This document shows, piece after piece, positions 22,426 through 35,002 of a stretch of DNA of 64,000 bases. Source of the DNA: Monilinia fructicola. Taxonomy: Eukaryota > Ascomycota > Leotiomycetes > Helotiales > Sclerotiniaceae. Position numbers and translations under genes: made by a program. Numbering within the stretch: position 1 is the stretch's first letter; each line of letters begins with the position of its first letter. The stretch covers positions 1,848,501 to 1,912,500 of the forward strand of contig VICG01000011.1 in assembly GCA_008692225.1 (NCBI GenBank). Direction: 5' to 3'. The notes beneath the pieces are model-generated. The model did not search any database, was not told the origin of the DNA, and saw only the letters and a program-made list of their open reading frames with translations.

Positions 22426-25141
22426 ATGGTTAACTTGATTAGAAGCGTTGCTTTACTTTCCTTGGTGCTTCAGTCATCATGTGTTCAGCTCAAGATACCT
22501 CAAGTGGACAAGGTAGTCACGAAAGTCTTGAACAAATTTGCACCCTACGTACACAACAAAGGGAACAACCCCAATGTGACTGTCATTCCAGCAAAGGATG
22601 ATATGGCCAAAATTATCCCTCGTGCAACCCCCTATTGGTACGAACAGATTTCACATCAAGGCAAATCAGCATGGGGTCCTTCGGGATATTCAGTTTATCG
22701 AAATGTTAAGGATTACGGCGCAAAGGGTGAGTCAACAACTAGATTCAAGTTCTCTGTTAACATTACTCAGGTGATGGTGTTACCGATGATACTGCCGCTA
22801 TCAACGCTGCTATCAGTGCCGGTGGAAGATGTGGTAAGGGGTGTTCTTCGACTACAACCACTCCTGCGGTTGTCTATTTCCCATCCGGGACCTATTTGAT
22901 ATCATCGTCAATAATAGACTACTACTATACCCAAATTATCGGCAACCCAAACAGTTTGCCGACTCTCAAAGCTACACCTAATTTCTCAGGTTTCGGTTTG
23001 ATTGATGGAGATCCATATTACTCGCCAGTTCTTAACTGGGGCTCCACCAATGTATTCTTGAGACAAATCCGCAACTTAATCTTTGATATGACGAGCATTC
23101 CGGCTGGAACCACAGCGACAGGTCTTCATTGGCCAACTTCTCAAGCCACGAGTTTACAGAACGTTGTATTTCAAATGAGTTCAGCTGCAGGTACTCAACA
23201 TACTGGTTTATTTTGTGAAAGTGGTAAGTGAAATCAAGACCATTTGATAGTTCGACACTAACAAAATGAAAAGGTTCCGCAGGACTTTCTCGTTGACGTT
23301 ACTTTCAATGGTGGTCTTGTGGGTGCTGCCATCGGTAACCAGCAATTCACTATGAGAAATTTGGTTTTCAATAACTGTGTCACTGCAATTAGCATGTTCT
23401 GGGACTGGGGATGGTTGTTCCAAGGTATCAGCATCAACAACTGCCAGAAAGGAATCGACATATCGGCAGGAGGGTCTACTGCTCAAAACGTAGGATCTGT
23501 GATTGTGATCGATAGTTCAATTACCAACACTCCAGTGGGAATTATCACCGCTTACACAGCTACTTCGACACCAGACACAGCCGGTAGTCTCATACTCGAG
23601 AATGTCGCACTCAGCAATGTACCTGCAGCTGTTACTTTGAGTGGTGGTTCAACAATATTAGCTGGTACAAGTGGAAGCACAACCATTGCCGGGTGGGGCC
23701 AAGGTCGCCAATATGTTCCTAATGGTCCATCTGATTTTCAAGGTTCCATTACTCCAAATAGTCGACCTGCATCTTTGCTCAGTGGAAACAAGTATTACAC
23801 TCAGTCGAAACCTCAGTACAATACCCTCTCTGTATCATCATTCACAAGTGCGAGAACCAACGGCGCGGTTGGAGATGGAGTGACGGATGACACCACTGCT
23901 TTACAACAGGGAATCAACAACGCAGCTTCAGCTGGTAACGTCTTCTTCTTAGATGCGGGTACCTATAAAGTAACAAGCACAATAACCATTCCTCCTGGTT
24001 CAAGAATCGTGGGTGAATCATACTCGACCATAATGTCGAGTGGCAGTTACTTCAACGATATAAATAATCCTAAACCAGTTGTACGCGTTGGAACCGCTGG
24101 TCAAACGGGACACGTCGAATGGTCTGATTGTATCGTTTCAACTCAAGGTACACAAGCTGGTGCTACGTTGATCGAATGGAACCTCTCCAACTCCGGCTCA
24201 ACACCATCTGGAATGTGGGACGTGCACACACGAGTTGGTGGTTTCACAGGATCAAATATGCAGGTTGCTCAATGCGCGAAAAATCCATCAAGTACAACGG
24301 TCAACACAAACTGTATTGGAGCCTATATGGGCATGCATGTGACAGCAGGAGCTAGCGGCTTGTACATGGAGAATGTGTGGCTTTGGACAGCTGATCACGA
24401 TATCGATGATCCAAGTTTGGCTCAACTTGACATCTATGCTGGAAGAGGTCTTTATATCGAGAGTACTGCGGGAACCTTCTGGCTGTAAGTCTATCTTGTT
24501 ACGCACATCAAGGAATTGAATTAATATTTACTAGTGTCGGCACTGGTGTTGAACATTTCGCCCTCTATCAATACCAATTGGCAAATACGAAGAACATCTT
24601 TTTAGGTTTCGTGCAGACAGAGACACCGTAAGACACTTTACTAAAAGTCCCCTCGAACAAGGCTAATGATCTTTAGATACTATCAACCAAATCCAACTGC
24701 GCCAACACCCTTCAGCGTAGTCTCATCTCTCAATGACCCCAACTTCAGTACGTCTTGCGCAGGCTATCCAGGCAATTGCGCCGCAGCATGGGGTCTCAGA
24801 ATCATCAACTCCAACAACATTCTCATTTACGGCGCGGGTCTCTATTCATTCTTCAGCAATTATGATACCAGTAAGTTTTGCCTTCCTCCCTTTACCCCAT
24901 CCGAAAATGCTACATACACCAAAAATACTAACTCAACAAAGCGTGTTCCAACGGTGGCGGCCCCGAAAACTGTCAAAGCAATATTCTCAGTCTCGAGGGC
25001 ACAATCTCAAACGTCAACATCTACACCCTGGCTACCGTGGGCACCACAAACATGGTTACGAGAAATGGCCAGAGCCAGGCTTTGTACAGTGCGAATCTCA
25101 ATGTCTATCCTACTTTGATCACGTTGTATCGGTCGGGTTAG
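22426..25141 (+). CDS. Secreted GH55 beta-1,3-glucanase (one apparent frameshift)
   Basis: GH55 enzymes cleave beta-1,3-glucan (laminarin, fungal wall or callose) and are secreted; the fold is two tandem beta-helix domains. The protein starts with a signal peptide (MVNLIRSVALLSLVLQSSCV). Domain 1 shows VYRNVKDYGAKGDGVTDDT and later GNQQFTMRNLVFNNC. Domain 2 begins GAVGDGVTDDTTALQQGINN and includes GLYMENVWLWTADHDIDD. Six exons: 22426-22726, 22771-23223, 23274-24484, 24535-24627, 24677-24870, 24942-25141, with introns of 44-71 nt and canonical ends. At the start of exon 3 the frame needs one base discounted around 23281-23288 (T3 run). The total is then exactly 817 codons. Everything else is intact, so the slip is probably a consensus error. 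It lies 3.3 kb upstream of another secreted CAZyme. Confidence 0.92.
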
Positions 25142-28100
25142 AACATAGAGTGCTGGATTTTCTTGGCTCGTGGGGAGAATGGGTGGGGTTCGGAAGTTTC
25201 GTTTGATAAAATATCGTTGGGATGGCAGCGTTTGGATGCTCTGAGCTTATGTATTCAGAATCTATTGATGGTGATGGAGTCTGGAATTGGGGTTGGGGTG
25301 GAGTGGAGTGGAGGTCTTTTTTGTCTTTTTGTTTTTTCTTCTTCTCTTCGAAATTTTGACTTTCTTCATCTTTCGTTTACCGGCGAAATTTGATGTCTAC
25401 ATTCTCTACCAGCTTTATATTATACTACCGTTTTCTCGAGAACATTCATGCCGCGGTGACCTTGTTCCTCCCTGCATCTGGATCGTTGCAGTCGATCCTG
25501 CGTACTTGTGTGAAAGGACGATGCCGGTTCATGCCTCCTCTGTGCTCACCTATCTTGTGTTGGTCGCAGAACGGGTATCCATATATCATGATCTGATCCA
25601 TCATCATCATCATAACCATACATCAGATACATCCACGATCAAATCACAAAAATACGGAAATCCTGGGCGCTTTCCCCGCGAGATGCTGATTCGGCGGGAG
25701 ATGTGATGGAGAGATGGTTGTTGTATGTTTTTGATGCGTGCTCTGTCTCCTGGTGTTGATTATGGGTTCGGGGTAAAAGCATAGGTAGGTAGGAGGTTCG
25801 TTGCGTTGTTTGTGAATTGTTTCCAGCTAATTTTGCTCATGTTAGTGTTCATGTTGGTGCTGATGTTGATGTTGGTGTTTGAGGTGGAGAGGGAGGTGGG
25901 AAAGGGAGGTGGGGAAGAGAGGCGTACAAAAGAGGGAGGGATAATTAGAATGAGAAGTCGAATGAGAGGTAAGATTTACAACGTCAAGGAAGACTGTTAG
26001 CTCCAGCGATACCCCGGACTGTTGGGAGTCAAAAAGATGTTTGTGTGTCATTTGGCTTTTTTCCCCCTTTAAGAGGCGAAGGGGGGGAGGGGAGTCCGAA
26101 AGATGTATACCACCGTGCTTTTGCGGCCCGTAAATTTCGGTTACCGTAACCTCCATGGCGTAACAGTAGCAAATATACCATCTCCTCCATCATCTACATC
26201 CTACTACCTTCCTCCCTCCCTTCCTTCCTTCTTATTCTACAGATCGGAACTTCGATACTTCAATCATCTGATACTGTAGTGTAGTTTCTTGCAGAGAAAA
26301 TACATAGTGACATCCATGACATTTGTGCACTCGTCAACCCTGTGCACCATGGAGGTTGGAACATGTCCGAACAATTATGATAGATCTCACGTATTCTTCA
26401 TGCACCGAAAGTCTAATCGTGGGTTTGGGCCGTGAACTGTTTATCAAGTTCGTCTTTTTTTCTTCTGGGATTGTATTTCTACAGAGTAATTGGCGTGCCT
26501 GTGTTTGGGTGTGCTGCAGCAGCCCTCTTCCTCCCTCGAATGAAGATTGAAGGATATAGAATATTCAGATGGGAAGATGTTAAGATTTGGTACCTACTTT
26601 ATATGAGATGGGTTGGCTCAAGAAGTCTATCTCGTTGTGAGTGGATTGACCCTTGGTATCTTCTGGTCTGGAAATAGGGCTGGAGGCACTTTGTTCGCGG
26701 GCAGGTATGGAAATATATATCATTCTCTTCCCGAGTCATGGGAGCCTCTATCTTAGTTCATCGGCCTGCTAATTACTCTCACAAGCAGATATTGCGGGAT
26801 TCGTCGGAAAGATGTACAAGTCTTGAGAGACAAGATAAAGGCTTGACGTACGCGCCTGCTCTCTTTTCATGTATATTTCGTGGCACTATGCGGAGATCTC
26901 AATAAACCGATGAATGAAAGACATCTTTCCTGCTCGGAAATGGTCTAGATCTAAAGTGGAGGGCAACGGCATTTTCCGGGAGCCATGCTGTGGGAATCAA
27001 ATGCAGTAGTACACCAGTCTGATGTAAAAAAATATACAAGAGCAAGACAATTCAACAATACTGGTCTCGCAATATGAAAATGGAGATATTTATCAATCCA
27101 ACGAAAGTAAAGTCGACAAATTTGAGGTGCAGCAAAATAACTTTTCATCAACACCCATCCTGTTGTTCAAGCACTGGGTGGAGGTCCGTGCAATTTTATA
27201 TATCCCATCTGGAGATATCTTCAACCTGAAAGACGAATTGAATCGAATACAAGCTTCAGGAAAAGATCATACTCCGTACAAGATTCGATCATCACCGGGC
27301 CAACGTAATGAACGCAAAGTCGTTTATTGAGAAGGTTGTGTTGTGTGTTGGGCCAAGCTATTTGATAAGCGGCTATCCATGGACCGTATCTAATCTCCAG
27401 ATTTACATAAGCTTTGGAGTTTGAATCTGAGATTTGAGATGGAAGGCTTGTATATCTTTCTTCTTGGTGTTGTTGAACACTTGTTACTCTAAGACTGTAA
27501 GCTTTGCGATTGTACTTGGTAAGAATTAGCTGTTGTCATAGTATAACGTAACGGTATCCTCGATGCCTTCACGGAAAGCAAGGAAAACCAAGGCTGGCAT
27601 CTAGAAGTAGAACTAAGGTTCCAAGTACCGAGGTAAACTCAATGAACTTAAGTTGGAAGCTGGTCAGGCTACCATTGATCGATCTATGGCGCAGGAAGGA
27701 AGGGAATGGAAGGGAGGAAGAGAAAAGAAGATGAACCTTTTGAACAAGAGTGGAAAGATAATATAAGTATCCAGAATCATCCAATGACATACTCCAATTC
27801 AGCTGCCATACACAACGTTAATTAGATGTCAAGATATAGTTTCATCCCATCTCCTCAAACTTCCATGAGATCATCCCATTTATTCTACCACTTTCCCCTT
27901 TCACCGCCAAAAAGCCCAATCATCCTTTTCCAATCTCCTAATCCATAATTTCTTTTACGGGATCGTGACCTCAATATACTGCCACGCAGATATTTAGTCT
28001 CCGTCCATGCATCGGAGTATGTGGAGAAGTAATATGTACTCCTCATTTTAATCTTAGCGGACCAATTAGCACATTACATAAAAAGTGGTACTGGGGAAGC

Positions 28101-28446
28101 CAGAAAGTTTACCCCACAACTTCTTGGAACACGGGAATGTTGGAGAAGAACTAAGATAATACCCATCACGGGATGTATCTTGTATGGTGGAAGATTTCTT
28201 ATCCGAGGTTTGCGGATTTCTTGGTTGTTCCTGGCGCCGCTCTTTTGGGTATGTGGCTGCTTTTTCACATGATCTCTGGTTGAGTTTGGAGAATGGGGTT
28301 GTATAACGACGTACTTGGGTATGTATATATAGTGAGCTCATGGCTCTGCTATCATGGATATCAGTCCGCTTTTGCTTTATATCTTTCCCAGTCCAGCAGC
28401 ACTTGAGTTGAATCTTTGAGGTTGAGGTCAGGAATTCACGAAAATC
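25142..28446. other. Intergenic, 3.3 kb
   Basis: No supported gene. Polypyrimidine tract at about 26190-26235 and GATGTT/GTT-rich low-complexity sequence at 25840-25890. Short frames occur in all phases without motifs. One TACTCCGTA motif lies at 27270-27278. Confidence 0.45.
28324..28331 (+). promoter_or_regulatory. TATA box of the GH53 gene
   Basis: TATATATA about 115 bp upstream of the ATG at 28447. Confidence 0.45.
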
Positions 28447-29620
28447 ATGAAGTTCTGGGGTCTTTTACCAGTAGCTACAGTCTTGCCATTGGTCTTGGCA
28501 AGGCCTGGAGACTATTCAAAGTAAGGATTGCAACAAGTCACTTCTTATACAATATGCTTATGATTCACACAGACAATCATCATTCTTCTTCAAAGGCCAT
28601 GATCTTTCTTCACTCCCCATGCTTGAAGAAAGCGGATCTATTTTCAAAGATACGACCAAAAACAATATTACTCGTCCAGCCGAAGTTATCCTTGGAGAGG
28701 GGGGAATGAACAGTGTTCGATTTCGTCAATGGGTAGACCCTGTTGATGGTGTTTATGGCCTTGCTTATAACCTCAAGCTTGCCAAGCGTATGCAAAGCCA
28801 AGGCTATAAAATCTATCTAGATTTCCATTTCTCAGATTCATGGGCCGATCCCACGAAACAACCAATACCAGCAGCCTGGCCCACCCGATTAACACCCCTT
28901 GCTCAAACTTTGAGAGGTTATGTGAAGGAAACCTTAGTATCTTTCAAAAAGGCTGGAATTCCTCTCGATATCGTCTCGATAGGTAATGAAATCCGTCACG
29001 GCATGTTATGGCCTCTAGGCTACGTCGACGTCGACATCCAACCCACCAGTGCCCTGCACCAAAACTTTTCCTCCTTTGCCACATTGTGGAAATCCGCTCG
29101 CGCAGGAGTTGACGATGCTCTTGCTCTCGGAGTCCAAAAACCTCAAATCATGATCCATATCGATAATGGTTGGAACGTCACTCTCCAACAACGATGGTTC
29201 GATGCGCTTACCGCCAACGGTGTCCCTTTATCCGCTTGGGATATATTCGGCTTCTCCTTTTACCCCTTCTACGGCACCGAGGCTACGTTTGCCAATTTGC
29301 GCACCACGCTACACTGGGTTGCGGAAACATATCGCAAGCCGGTCCATGTTGCCGAGACGGATTATCCGGCAATTTGTGACGGGCAATGGAATCCCATTCC
29401 GGAAAGTAGCCAACCGGAAATTCCATATTCGGTCGAGGGACAGTTGGAGTGGACGAAGGATGTTGTTGAGGTTGTGAGGAATGTCCCCTATGGTTTGGGG
29501 AGGGGAGTTCATTATTGGGAGCCAGCATGGTTGAACAATACGAGTTTGGGGAGTGATTGCAATGATGCGATTTTGTTCGCGCCGGATTATAGTGGTTGGC
29601 CGGTTTACTGTGGGGTATAG
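28447..29620 (+). CDS. Arabinogalactan endo-beta-1,4-galactanase, GH53
   Basis: Secreted enzyme that hydrolyses beta-1,4-galactan side chains of pectin (rhamnogalacturonan I); a plant-cell-wall degrader. Two exons, 28447-28520 and 28573-29620, with a 52-nt intron (GTAAGG donor, CAG acceptor). The ATG at 28447 gives a typical signal peptide (MKFWGLLPVATVLPLVLA). The TIM-barrel family signature is complete: FKGHDLSSLPMLEE near the N-terminus, VRFRQWVDP, DFHFSDSWADP, the acid/base Glu in SIGNEIRHG (about residue 164) and the nucleophile Glu in HVAETDYP (about residue 286), ending in GRGVHYWEPAWL. Length 373 residues, normal for GH53. Frame is fully intact. Expression is probably induced on pectin, but no regulator site is identified. 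Confidence 0.96.
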
Positions 29621-31773
29621 TAGGAAGTCGGTAAATCTGTTCAAGTGAGGGTGGAGGATCGATAATTGTTTTGTTTATGTATATATTTAAGGGATAATGA
29701 TCTTGCATTGATCATGGTTGGATTGCAATCAATGGTTATGTAGTGACTTGAAAGTCTAATCTAATGAAACCCAATATTAAAGCGATGTAAAATTTCAAGT
29801 GACATACGCCGAGACCTTCATTATGAATCTACAAGCACATCACATCCCCGACTTCTACATGGTTTGAAAAAGCAAAGAGGACAAAGAGAAAGTTTAAAAC
29901 ATACGAAGATTCCGTGGACTACTTGATCCCTCACCTAAGTTGAAATGTTAATTAAGGTTTTAGTGGGAGTTCAACCCAACTCTGCCACAACAGCTAAGCC
30001 ATCTCCATCTACAACCTATCTGACCCTCATAAATCCACTCACCCCTCCTATCAAGATCAAACTAATCCCACAACTTTCCATCAGGCCTCGCCTAGGAACA
30101 GCCCGTCTCCATCTTCATCGTCAAAAGCCATGTCCTCCCTAACAATTCTGACCACCCATTCACAACTCCTGAACCCCTCCGTCTAATTTTCCTCAACCAC
30201 ACACTCAGGCCATTCCCGGACAAACAAATATCACCCACGACCTCCCCCAGAGCAACCATCCCCTCAAACCCGTCTACAATCCCATCCACCCCTCCCGACA
30301 AACAAACCTCCTACCCCTTCCTCCGCCCCAACAACTTTCAGAATCCTCTCACCCCCCAACCACAAATTATCAAACATCCCCACCCTCAACCTCCCAAGCC
30401 AATTCTGTATACCAATCGATATCTAGGCATTAGATAACTTTGCCAAAAAAAACTAATCAATGAGTCACAACGTTCATGATGCTAGATGTCAAACTGATAT
30501 ACCGAAGGCCAGCTCACGAGGACGAGAGATTCTATAAACCATTCATTCATTCATCTATTCATTAATTCGTCGCCAAACTCTCAGCAAAGCTTATAGAAAC
30601 ATGACATGACGATAGAACGAACCATCAGCCACGATCAGCTAACAAGCTAGTCTGTCTGCAAGTGACGAGAATCTCGACAACAGCAGCGCGACCAGTAGAA
30701 CTAACATGCCATCGGAAAACCCACTCCAAGATTCCCCGTGAATCCAATACGCCCGTTACGTGTATGGATCACAGTTACCTGCGCGATAACTAGCTTTGGG
30801 GAAATTGTCAGGCTTCTTTGATTATCCTGGCGGATGTTTGTTCTTTCGGTGTTGAGTGATACTTGATGGGAATATTACACATTGTCAATGATCAATGATC
30901 AATGATAAAAAGAAGAAAAAGAAGGACGAGGGGGGGGAGGGGTAGAGGGTGAAAAAAAGAAGAACGTATCAAGTTTGAAGAACTTCTAGAGAAATAGTCA
31001 CATTAAGGCGGGGATAAAGGGAAAAGAAGAAATTAAGCGCTGTTCTAACATGATTGGCATATGATAAGATCACTTTCATAAGTAGATATTTAAACTGTAA
31101 TACAATATGATTTTATATTTGATCTTTGTTAACTATAGTTAGTAATCAAGAAAGACGGTCTGAAGTTTGTAGTTCAAAGAATCCAATATGTATGATTATA
31201 ACGTCTTGCCAGGAATATACTGATTCAGCAACAGTATAGAGGCCACCTCAGAGATCTTATAATTCATATAGAATACAGCTCTCATTAGTGAGAATTGGTT
31301 ATATGCTCTATTGTTCATGGATTTTAATGTTCTACTATGTATTATACTTGCTTATACTCGGGTAAACTCAACTAGTTTAAATATCTAATTAGTGAAATTT
31401 ATCACTTACAAATCATAATATCGCATCTCAATCTCATTTCATCTCATCTCACTCCATTCCATTAGATCCCATCACATAATCATCCAATGAAAAAAAAACA
31501 CAAAGATACAAAAAAGTATGAAAAATAACTGTAAAGAACCCAATCATCTAGGTACTCAACATTGAAGGATAAAACTTCTCAACTAACCAACCAACCAACA
31601 AACAAACAAAGTCAAGAAAAATCTATTCTTACCGTTCCCATAAACTTACCACCGAATTCCTCCTATGTATACCAAACCCAATCTAATCTTGCAAAATCAT
31701 CAAGGTCAAAGAATAAGGGGAAAAACAACTCACCTATTACTTACCATAGCCCTGAGTCCTCCAATCTAACAAC
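29621..31773. other. Intergenic, 2.1 kb
   Basis: No supported gene. C-rich low complexity at 30000-30400, short CATT repeats near 30541, and AAGAAG/GGGG tracts near 30905-30960. Terminates at the 3' end of the minus-strand amidoligase-domain gene. Confidence 0.45.
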
Positions 31774-34700
31774 TCAACTCAGAGGAGAATCCAAAAATGG
31801 ACTACTCCCCCCACTCTTTATTGTCGCATGATCATCCCCCATTGTAAAAGAGCTCTTGCTATCATCCACGACCCCACCACCCCTACCTTCCAGAGCAATC
31901 GCATTCCTAATTCTCTCGAGTTCAGCTTCATCCATACCTGGGGGACTAGGCTCATCATTCAACCTACGAAACCTCTGACGCGCAACGGGCGAACCCTCCA
32001 CGACACGAGCAGGACTTGTTCTCACCCCAGCACCACCACTAGGCGCCTGTTCTTCAAGATTCCCCGGCCCCTGATAACCCTCCGTAAAGCGATACCCAGC
32101 TGGGAACCTATGGTTTGGCGAATTCGGCGCCCCGGGACTAATATCCTCCACAACGGGCTGTTGGAAACGCTCTGCGCCAGCGAAAGGATTTCTCGCTCCC
32201 TCCGGCCAATACTCATCACCCGAACCATCAGCGCCCCCAATCCTCAACAATGTCTCCTGCGCCGCACGAGCCACCTCAGGATCGTGATCCGCAAGCTTAG
32301 CCCGCAATTCCTCGACCGTGGCGCCCGCGATTTCAAATCGCCACCACTCGTCGTCCTGTTTCTCGAATTCTGCGACATCTTTTGCGGGTCCCGGGAACAT
32401 GGTATACATGAGGTCGTGATCGATCCGACCCAGTTGGCGATTTCTCATCTCGAGAAAAGGGTGAAGGGAGGGGGATACTGATCGAGTTGGAGTCCCTGAA
32501 GCATGCTCCTGATTCCCTCTTCGCGATTCGCGGGCATCCCATGGTCGATGACCCAGCTTTGGCCAATCGTTCCATCTTCCAACGCATCGGCAAGCTGAGC
32601 CCGAAACTGGTGCATCATGGCGGCGGGATGGTCGACAGGATGCCACTCCCAACCCATCCAAGGGGATGGACCTGGGTAAGCGATGCGATTGGGGCTCAAT
32701 CTTGCAATGTTGGGAGCTTGTGAGAGCCAGGGGCTTGAGGGTTCGCGGTCACGACGGTGGAATCGATACCCTCCATAGTTTTGGGTGTTGGGGGCTAAGG
32801 CTTCGATTTCGGCCGGTGTGGTACCGTTTAAGAGGTGGGAGTGTTGGTTTGGAGTTCGCTCTCCGTAGCTTGAGGGTAAGGCGAGCGGAAGAAGAGGTGC
32901 GTGGGTGAGAGGGGGTAGATATTTGAGATGATATGTGTTCTTTTTGTCTTTTTTAGATTCCTCCTCTCTGGCCTCCTCTCTGGCTTTTTTTTCTTTGGTC
33001 TCCTTCTCCCTGGCCTCCTCTCTAGCCTCCTCCTCTCTAGCCTTCTCCCCCTCAACCACATCATCATCAACCTTCTCAGCTTCTCCTCCCCAAAACCCCC
33101 CCAAGGAACATCTTCCATGTCATTCGGGCCCTTATCCTCAAACGTCAAGGAAACCGATCCACCAGAATGGCTTGACATGCCCTCTGAATTTATCGGCTTC
33201 AAACTCGAACGCTCACTCGTTGCCTCCCGCTCTTGCTCCTTCTCCTTTGCCTCTTCCTTTTCCTCATCCTTTCCCTCCGGTCTATCCACGCCCTCGGGCT
33301 TCTTGGCATCAGGACGCATGGGAGAATCTTCCGAGGAGGAAGATTTATCTTCGTCTCTTTCCACTAGCCTGTTTTTCCTCAGGTCTTTGTCCGGCTTTCT
33401 CCTCAACTTTCTCCTCAACAACTTTCTCCTCAACTTTCTCCTCAACTTTCTCCTCAACTTTCTCCTCAACTCAAACTTTCTCCTCAACTTTCTCCTCAAC
33501 TTTCTCTCAACTTTTTCTTCGGCTTTCTCCTTTTCATCGGAAGAAGGATCCGAAAACTTGGCATCGATACCAAGGTGCTTTAGATCCATCGGAGGATATT
33601 TCTCTTTCTTCTTCTTCTTCTCTTCCTTCTTCTCCGGTGTCCTAGGATTAGGGTTAAAAGGATCAAACCTACCACCCGAAGAACCCGACGGATCCGACGA
33701 CGGTTCATCATCATCATCATCATCACCACCATCACCATCATCCGCGCCCTCTTCTCCCGCCACCAAGTACTCTTTCGGCGCAGCCGTGTACCAATGCTGA
33801 TACACGCCATCCACCAACCACTGACCCGTCCTCGCCTGATAAAAAGCCGCCGGCACCTTCAGGCCCACGATCCGCAACAAGTCCACAAGGCCACACCAGC
33901 GCTCCCCAAACACGGGCCGGTAAAGCGTCGCGCGGGGGAGATACCTGCGCTTCCCCACCTCCTTCGCCGACGGCCGACCCTTCGCCCACTCCTCGCTCAT
34001 GACCCGCCACAGTAATGCCCGAAAGGCATACGCATCCACCGTGCGCGTGTACTGCACCAAGCCCACGACCGTCCTCACCCAATTCGCCACCGCGTCCGGA
34101 TCCAGCGACGCCGCGTGCTGCCGACACTCCACCGTATCCTGGACGCCCATCGGCCGCGGCCGACTCTCGGACCCCATGCGCTCGAACTTCCACGCCGCGG
34201 ACCCGCCAATGTACGAAAAGACGCCCTTGCTCCCCTCGCTGCCCACCGTCTCGCGAAAGGCGTCGCGCGTCGCGCACCCCATCAGGTGCGCCATGCTCTC
34301 GAGCACGCTGGCGTCGCGCTCGTGATCCGCGCGAAACTGCCACTGCCAATACGTCGCGCTGCGGAAGCTCGAGCAGTGCGAATTGCGATTGTCGATGCGG
34401 TGCTCCGGGTGCAGGCTCTCGAGCTGCGGCTCAAAGGCCTGCAGGAGCGTCGCGAAGCGACGCAGGTGCGGGAGCTCCAGGCCCCGGTTGCCGTAGCCGA
34501 TGTGGACGTGCAGGCCGCAGCTGGGGTTGAGGGTGGTGAGGTAGGACTTGCGCATGATCTTGCAGAAGTCGCGGACGTCGCGCAGGGCGTCTTCGCTGTA
34601 GTAGTAGGCCGGCGTGCGGACCTCGACCGGGACGTAGGTGTAGGTGCACCAGTCGCTGTATGCCTTTTTGAACTTCTGCGGTGGGGCCGGGGACACTGGA

Positions 34701-35002
34701 TGGAGCCGTCCCGGGTGATCTCCCACATGAAGAAATTGGAATGCGCGGCGCCGGGTTCGGTGGGGAGTCCGATGGAGGAGAGGGTGCGTTTGACGTGTGC
34801 GTAGAGGGACCATTCGTTGGTCCAGTCTTCTTTCCCCGCGGAATGGTGAAGAAGGAGGGTGCGGCGTCGTGTTCCGTGGGCGGGAAGTATACGTTGCGGG
34901 GATCGCGGGGGTTGGGATTGGGGATTCGTGGGTGTCGAGGACGGCGATGAGGAATTCGAATTCCACACCGAAGGACGGTGTGTCTGCTTTTATTTTTGTC
35001 AT
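31774..35002 (-). CDS. Amidoligase-domain protein with long charged linker (multiple apparent frameshifts)
   Basis: N-terminal putative amidoligase domain (Amidoligase_2-like, ATP-grasp/glutamine-synthetase-related, predicted to form amide bonds on peptides or other substrates). Seen from the ATG at 35002: FGVEFEFLIAVLDTHES, WTNEWSLYAHVKRTL, MWEITRDGSI, CGLHVHIGYGNRGLELP, NSHCSSFRSATYWQWQFR, LWRVMSEEWAKGRPSA. A Lys/Glu-rich linker (33.0-33.7 kb) includes a 12-bp repeat encoding VEEK or RRKL units depending on frame. A C-terminal region follows (LPSSYGERTPNQHSHLLNGT, MGWEWHPVDHP, RIDHDLMYTMFPGPAKDVAE, LADHDPEVARAAQETLLRIG). No introns. Five single missing bases, four of them clearly in short homopolymers (near 34914, 34834, 34698, 33088, 32466), restore one 1,078-codon frame. 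More GC-rich than its surroundings in the domain part. Substrate unknown. Confidence 0.82.
33396..33512. repeat. 12-bp coding repeat (TTTCTCCTCAAC)
   Basis: About nine to ten near-identical 12-bp units inside the amidoligase-domain gene. On the minus strand one phase reads repeated VEEK and another repeated LRRK. Irregularities near 33417, 33470 and 33501-33511 break the period, so the true frame inside the repeat is uncertain even though the flanking frame is the same on both sides. Confidence 0.9.
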
